Shown here one piece after another: positions 59,581-64,000 of a stretch of DNA of 64,000 nucleotides. Position 1 is the first letter of the stretch; each line of letters starts with the position of its first letter. The DNA is from Gallionella sp. Its GTDB lineage: Bacteria; Pseudomonadota; Gammaproteobacteria; Burkholderiales; Gallionellaceae. The position numbers were made by a program, and so were the translations under genes. The notes below the pieces were generated by a model, which saw only the letters and a list, made by a program, of their open reading frames with translations, did not search any database and was not told the origin of the DNA. The DNA lies in assembly GCA_023229845.1 (NCBI GenBank), contig JALNYK010000002.1, forward strand, positions 133,197-197,196, written 5' to 3'.

Positions 59581-60126
59581 CTACAGTTTCAGGAAATTGT
59601 CGCGGTAGTGGCGCATCTCGGCGATGGATTCGTAGATGTCGGCCAGCGCCTCGTGCTTGCCGTGCTTCTTGATGCCATTGGCGACCTCGGGTTTCCAGCG
59701 TTTGGCGAGTTCCTTCAGCGTGCTGACGTCGAGGTTGCGGTAGTGGAAGTAGTCTTCCAGCTTGGGCATCCAGCGCGCCATGAAGCGGCGGTCCTGGCAG
59801 ATGGAGTTGCCGCACATCGGCGAGGTGCGAATCGGCACATATTCCTGCAGGAAGGCCAGCATCTGCGCTTCGACGGTCGCTTCGTCCAGTGTCGATGCCT
59901 TGACCTTGTCGATCAGGCCGGATTTGCCGTGGGTGGATTTATTCCAGTTGTCCATTCCATCCAGCACGCTATCCGGCTGATGCACCACCAGCACCGGCGC
60001 TTCGGCGACGGTCTCCAGGTTGCTGTCGGTGATCACCATCGCGATTTCGATGATGCGGTCGCTATCAGGCAACAGCCCGGTCATTTCCATGTCGAGCCAG
60101 ATAAGGTGGTTTTGGTTTTGTGCCAT
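59581..60126 (-). CDS. orn: Oligoribonuclease
   Basis: Orn degrades the last short RNA fragments (2-5 nucleotides) and pGpG. The 181-residue DEDDh exonuclease begins MAQNQNHLIWLDMEMTG with Asp12 and Glu14, has SICQDRRFMARWMPKLEDYFHYRNLDVSTLKEL, and the HEALADIYESIAEMRHYR end with the last catalytic residues. The frame stays open for a long way upstream but without similarity. The divergent M48 protease gene is 78 bases away. Confidence 0.97.
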   Translation of the reverse strand: MAQNQNHLIWLDMEMTGLLPDSDRIIEIAMVITDSNLETVAEAPVLVVHQPDSVLDGMDNWNKSTHGKSGLIDKVKASTLDEATVEAQMLAFLQEYVPIRTSPMCGNSICQDRRFMARWMPKLEDYFHYRNLDVSTLKELAKRWKPEVANGIKKHGKHEALADIYESIAEMRHYRDNFLKL

Positions 60127-60204
60127 AATTCGCGCGCCTGAAAATTTTGAACAATAAGGCGCGTATTGTGTCACAACCGCGCGCCTTGCGAACACACACC
60201 ACAC

Positions 60205-61464
60205 ATGACTGCAACCCAATTCACCCTGTTCTTCGTCGCCGCCCTCGCCCTGACCACGCTGGCAAAACTGTGGCTGGCGCGCCGCCACCTGGCGCATATC
60301 GCCGCGCATCGCGCCGAAGTGCCGGAAGCCTTCCGCGCGAAGGTGTCGCTGGAGGAACACCACAAGGCCGCCGACTACACTTCGGCGAAGACACGCTTCG
60401 GCATGATCGGGGCATTGTTCGACGCCGCGCTGCTGCTGGCCTTCACGGTGATGGGCGGCATCCAGTTCGTCGCGGAGTTTTGCAACGCCGGACTTCACAA
60501 CGTTGGCTTCGACACACCGATGACACAAGGCGTCGCGACCATTGTTTCCGTGCTGTTTCTCTCCTCGCTGCTGGAAGCGCCGTTCGGGCTGTACCACACC
60601 TTCGTGATCGAGGAGCGCTTCGGCTTCAACAAGATGACCTTCGCGCTGTATCTCAAGGATGCGTTCAAGGGCCTGCTGCTGGGTGCTGCGCTCGGCCTGC
60701 CGCTGCTGTTCGGCGTGCTGTGGCTGATGTCGGCGATGGGAACATACTGGTGGCTGTATGTGTGGCTGGTGTGGATGGCGTTCAACCTGCTGGTGCTGTT
60801 CATCTACCCGACGTTCATCGCGCCGATCTTCAACAAGTTCACGCCGTTGCAGGACGAGGCGATGAAGGCGCGCATCGAGGCGCTGCTGAAGAAATGCGGC
60901 TTCACTTCCAGCGGCCTGTTCGTGATGGACGGCAGCAAACGCAGCGCGCACGGCAACGCCTACTTCACCGGCTTCGGCAAGACCAAGCGCATCGTATTTT
61001 TCGATACGCTGCTGGCGCGGCTGAGCGGCGAGGAAGTCGAGGCGGTGCTCGCGCACGAGCTCGGCCACTTCAAACGCCGCCATGTGATCAAGCGCATCGT
61101 CGCGTCCTTCGCGATGAGTCTGGGCTTCTTGTGGCTGCTGGGGCAATTGATGCAGACCGGCTGGTTCTACGAGGGACTGGGGATAAGCACCCATACCACC
61201 GCGCTCGCATTGCTGCTATTTTTCACGATCCTGCCGGTGTTCAGTTTCTTGCTGCATCCGCTGATGTCGGCCTACTCTCGCAAGCACGAGTTCGAGGCCG
61301 ACGCCTACGCGGCGCAGCAGACCGACAAAAACGATCTGGTGAACGCACTGGTGAAGCTGTATCAGGACAACGCGGCGACGCTGACGCCCGATCCGCTATA
61401 TTCGAAGTTCTACGATTCGCATCCGCCGGCGACGGTGCGCATCGCCCACTTACAGGCCCAATAG
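60205..61464 (+). CDS. M48-family (Ste24-like) membrane metalloprotease
   Basis: A 419-residue zinc protease with several membrane segments, related to CaaX prenyl protease Ste24. The active site is H284ELGH288, with the third ligand in EFEADAYAAQQ about 65 residues later. The N-terminal membrane region (GLYHTFVIEERFGFNKMTFALYLKD) is typical of the Ste24 branch. In bacteria such proteins cut membrane or outer-membrane lipoproteins. The start at 60205 is set by homology; a codon 13 upstream gives a poor N-terminus. It is followed closely by cytochrome c and phhB genes. Confidence 0.93.
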   Translation: MTATQFTLFFVAALALTTLAKLWLARRHLAHIAAHRAEVPEAFRAKVSLEEHHKAADYTSAKTRFGMIGALFDAALLLAFTVMGGIQFVAEFCNAGLHNVGFDTPMTQGVATIVSVLFLSSLLEAPFGLYHTFVIEERFGFNKMTFALYLKDAFKGLLLGAALGLPLLFGVLWLMSAMGTYWWLYVWLVWMAFNLLVLFIYPTFIAPIFNKFTPLQDEAMKARIEALLKKCGFTSSGLFVMDGSKRSAHGNAYFTGFGKTKRIVFFDTLLARLSGEEVEAVLAHELGHFKRRHVIKRIVASFAMSLGFLWLLGQLMQTGWFYEGLGISTHTTALALLLFFTILPVFSFLLHPLMSAYSRKHEFEADAYAAQQTDKNDLVNALVKLYQDNAATLTPDPLYSKFYDSHPPATVRIAHLQAQ

Positions 61465-61476
61465 GAGGTTCGCATC

Positions 61477-61782
61477 ATGAGACTGACCGCATTCATCGCA
61501 TTGCTGTTCACCGCCGCCACGGCAGCGGCCACCCCCTTCCCCAAGGGCGATGCCCAGACGGGGCAGAAACTGTTCGCACAGCACAAGTGCAGCAGCTGCC
61601 ACATCGCGATGCTGGGCGGAGACGGCAGTGCGATGTTCACCCGCGTGGACCGCAAGGTGCGCACCGCCGCCGACCTGGTCGAACAGATGAACCGCTGCAA
61701 CGCCAATCTCGGCATCCAGCTGACGCCGCAGGACGAGCAGCATCTCGGCGCCTACCTCAACCGTTACTACAACCTGAAATAG
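61477..61782 (+). CDS. Small monoheme c-type cytochrome
   Basis: A periplasmic protein of 101 residues. A signal peptide (ATAAA-TPFPK) is followed by one heme site, C38SSCH42, within a short class I-like fold. The end LTPQDEQHLGAYLNRYYNLK is conserved in related proteobacterial proteins. GGAGG precedes the start. A redox partner cannot be named from context. Confidence 0.92.
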   Translation: MRLTAFIALLFTAATAAATPFPKGDAQTGQKLFAQHKCSSCHIAMLGGDGSAMFTRVDRKVRTAADLVEQMNRCNANLGIQLTPQDEQHLGAYLNRYYNLK

Positions 61783-61791
61783 GAGGGCATC

Positions 61792-62130
61792 ATGGGCCTA
61801 GTGTGCGATCTGACCAACAAGAACTGCAAACCCTGCGAGGGCGGCGTTCCTCCGCTGACGCAGCCGGAAATCGACGAAATGATGAAGCAGCTCGAAGGCT
61901 GGGAGCAGCATGAGCAAACCATCGTCAAGACCTACCCGTTCAAGAATTACTATCAGACCATCGCCTTCGTGAACGCCGTCGCCTGGATGACGCATCGCGA
62001 GGATCATCATCCCGACCTCAAGGTCACGTTCAACAGTTGCACGGTGGAATATTCCACCCACGCCATCAAGGGTCTGTCGGAGAACGATTTCATCTGCGCC
62101 GCGAAAGTAGACGCGCTGTTCAAGATTTGA
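61792..62130 (+). CDS. phhB: 4a-hydroxytetrahydrobiopterin dehydratase (pterin-4a-carbinolamine dehydratase)
   Basis: A 112-residue PCD-family enzyme that recycles the pterin cofactor of aromatic amino acid hydroxylases. It has FVNAVAWMTHREDHHPDLKVTF with the catalytic HHP and the ending THAIKGLSENDFICAAKVDAL. The N-terminal CDLTNKNCKPCEGG is shared by many proteobacterial forms. No phenylalanine hydroxylase gene is near; its other function, as a dimerisation factor, is unlikely in bacteria. It overlaps rsgA by four bases. Confidence 0.93.
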   Translation: MGLVCDLTNKNCKPCEGGVPPLTQPEIDEMMKQLEGWEQHEQTIVKTYPFKNYYQTIAFVNAVAWMTHREDHHPDLKVTFNSCTVEYSTHAIKGLSENDFICAAKVDALFKI

Positions 62131-63017
62131 ATTCCGTCATTCAAGGCCAAATTATCGCGGCCTTTGGCCGCCAGTATCTGGCGCATCTCGACGACGGCAG
62201 CGAGATGGCCTGTTTGACACGCGGCAAGAAGAGCGAAGTCGTTTGCGGCGACCGGGTGGAAATCATGCGCACCGGAGAGGCCTCCACCGAGAACGGCGCA
62301 CAGGGCGTGATCGAACGCATCCTGCCACGCCGCTCGCTGCTGCATCGCTCCGACGCCTTCCGCGAAAAATATATCGCGGCGAACGTCACGCAGATCATCG
62401 TGGTCGTCGCCATCGAGCCGGCTTTCAGCGACGAGTTGCTGGCGCGCTGTCTGGTCGCCGCACAGGACCAGCAGATCGACGTGCTGATCGTGCTGAACAA
62501 GTGCGACCTGCAAACTTCCGCCGATGCCGCGCGACGCATACTCGAACCCTATCGCGCCATCGGTTACCGCGTGCTGGAGCTCAGCGCGAAACAGGACATC
62601 TCTGCTTTGCGTCCGCTGCTGCATGGACACACCAGCGTATTGGTCGGCCAGTCCGGCATGGGCAAGTCCACGCTGATCAACGCGCTGCTGCCCGATGCCC
62701 ATGCCGCCACACGCGAGATTTCCACCGCGCTGGATTCCGGCAAACACACCACCACCCACGCGCGGCTGTACCCGCTAGACGAAACCAGTTCGTTGATCGA
62801 CTGCCCCGGCGTGCAGGCGTTCGGCCTGCATCACCTGAGCTTCGGCGGTATCGAGCAAGGCTTCGTCGAATTCTCCGCCTATCTCGGCCAGTGTCGCTTC
62901 CATGACTGCCATCACACCCACGAACCGGGCTGCGCGATACGCAAAGCCGTCGAAGAAGGCAAAATAGCCGCGCGCCGGCTGGAGCTGTTCCAGCAGATCA
63001 CCGCGAACAAAGCCTAG
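62127..63017 (+). CDS. rsgA: Ribosome small-subunit-dependent GTPase A
   Basis: RsgA is a circularly permuted GTPase that helps 30S subunit maturation. The 296-residue protein has an N-terminal OB-fold, then G4 NKCD, G1 GQSGMGKST and G3 DCPG in permuted order, and the zinc-binding C-terminal knuckle CRFHDCHHTHEPGCAI. The most likely start is TTG at 62127, which overlaps the phhB stop (TTGA) and gives MNSVIQGQIIAAFGRQY; no ATG is near the start of similarity. Confidence 0.95.
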   Translation: MNSVIQGQIIAAFGRQYLAHLDDGSEMACLTRGKKSEVVCGDRVEIMRTGEASTENGAQGVIERILPRRSLLHRSDAFREKYIAANVTQIIVVVAIEPAFSDELLARCLVAAQDQQIDVLIVLNKCDLQTSADAARRILEPYRAIGYRVLELSAKQDISALRPLLHGHTSVLVGQSGMGKSTLINALLPDAHAATREISTALDSGKHTTTHARLYPLDETSSLIDCPGVQAFGLHHLSFGGIEQGFVEFSAYLGQCRFHDCHHTHEPGCAIRKAVEEGKIAARRLELFQQITANKA

Positions 63018-63060
63018 CGAAAAAACAGACCGACTCTCTACAGCACAGTTGAAACCAAAA

Positions 63061-64000
63061 TGAACCCAGCCGAACACCCGATTCAATCCGAGACGCCCTT
63101 CCACGGGATCGCCCCCTTCCTGCGCATGAGTATCGCCGGCGCCGACCTGCAGACCATCGCGCAAGAACTGCTGGAGAAGGCGAAAAACAACGCCGACGAT
63201 GCGAATCTGTGGATGAATCTGTCGATCGCGATGCAATGTCTGGGGCAACGCGACCTAGGCCTGTCCATCCAGAGTCAGGCGCTGGCGATGAAACGCATCT
63301 ATCACATCCCCGCCACCGAACAGCCGGCCAGATTTCGCCTGCTGATGCTGATGATTGCGGGCGATCTGTCCGCCAACACGCCGCTCGAATGTCTGCTGGA
63401 GAACGGCGACATCGATCTGATCCTTTACTACGTCTCCCCCGACGATCCGCTGGCTCAACCGATTCCCGAGCACGATGCGCTAATCGTGGCCATAGGCAAA
63501 GTCGACGACAAACGCGACCTCATCGAATCGCTGGCACAAACATTAGCCCAATGGCCCAGACCGATAATCAACGCGCCGCAGCATATCCTCGCCACGGAAC
63601 GCTCGGTCGCCAGCATGCGGCTTAAGGATGCCCCGGGCGTGTTGATTCCTCCGACATTGCATGTATCCCGCTCGACGTTGCTGGAAATCGAGGTAGGAGA
63701 TGCCAGTCTGTCCGACCTGTCCGGCGGCTTCGATTTTCCTGTCATCCTGCGCCCGGTCGGCTCACAGGCCGGGCGCGATCTCGCCCGGATCGACGGCCCG
63801 GCAGAAATCCTGCCCTACCTTGCCAGAGTCGATGAAGAAAATTTCTTCCTGTCCCGCTTCGTCGATTACAGCAGCACGGACGGACTGTTCCGCAAATTCA
63901 GGATTGCGCTGATCGACGGGGCCGCCTACGCCTGCCACATGGCCGTGTCGTCGCACTGGATGGTGCATTACGTGAATGCCGGCATGTATGAGGACGCGCG
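63061..64000 (+). CDS. TPR/ATP-grasp-domain protein (cut by window end)
   Basis: An open frame of 313 codons that runs off the right edge. It begins MNPAEHPIQSETPFHGIAPF. The first 90 residues are helical with a TPR-like build (LLEKAKNNADDANLWMNLSIAMQCLGQRDLGLSIQSQAL). The following part, with INAPQHILATERSVASMRL, VLIPPTLHV and FPVILRPVGSQAGRDLARI, resembles the entry to an ATP-grasp ligase of the RimK/glutathione-synthetase type. Function unknown. No stop is seen before base 64000. Confidence 0.72.

Noticed and set aside
60127..61194. Upstream extension of orn by more than 350 codons
   Set aside because: It is antisense to the M48 protease gene, and Orn similarity starts exactly at the MAQNQNHLIWLD methionine.

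Overview
The window reads as a stretch of chromosome from a betaproteobacterium. The gene content and order (queA-tgt-yajC-secD-secF, nudJ-mnmA-purB, hrcA near hemH, orn / M48 peptidase / phhB / rsgA) together with many c-type cytochromes, hydrogenase maturation genes and FecR-type giant surface proteins suggest Nitrosomonadales, perhaps a Gallionella/Sideroxydans-like organism. That taxonomic guess is inference from gene content; there is no rRNA in the window. Genes are tightly packed and GC-rich, with one AT-richer patch at about 56.2-57.3 kb.

Layout. 0-2.3 kb: [NiFe]-hydrogenase maturation operon on the minus strand (a truncated hupE, then hypA, hypB, hypC and the start of hypD). 2.7-9.2 kb: a glycine-zipper envelope protein and a minus-strand signalling operon that joins a response regulator/PP2C phosphatase, a diheme peroxidase and a large hybrid histidine kinase. 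9.3-17.1 kb: a DedA protein and the Sec/queuosine cluster (secF, secD, yajC, tgt, queA) with an SPFH/NfeD pair inside it. 17.2-20.6 kb: tRNA-Leu(CAA), nudJ, mnmA (carrying an in-frame palindromic insertion) and purB. 20.6-28.6 kb: a two-gene operon of a Slam-like TPR/beta-barrel outer-membrane protein and a 2122-residue FecR-domain protein with several TbpB-like barrel units, the most interesting locus here. 28.6-42.3 kb: housekeeping genes (radC, coaBC, dut, rppH, proS, leuA) mixed with envelope and redox proteins. 42.6-47.4 kb: an unknown membrane protein, a YbaL-type antiporter, a decayed paralogue tail, hrcA and a GxxExxY gene set in palindromic repeats. 47.6-53.5 kb: hemH and two tandem kinase-HDOD-GAF paralogues. 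53.7-57.3 kb: Hsp20, a zinc-ribbon protein, a tetraheme lipoprotein and two AT-rich genes that look like integron cassettes. 57.4-64 kb: a diguanylate cyclase, a universal stress protein, orn, an M48 protease, a small cytochrome c, phhB, rsgA and a cut-off ATP-grasp protein.

The window also holds three copies of a composite palindromic repeat (about 9.94, 11.17 and 59.45 kb) whose outer arms are conserved while an inner hairpin changes sequence but keeps its pairing, and two copies of an element with GTAGGTCGG...CCGACCTAC ends. A short leucine-rich reading frame with a good promoter precedes leuA and may be an attenuator leader. All function calls come from reading the sequence; no database search was run.
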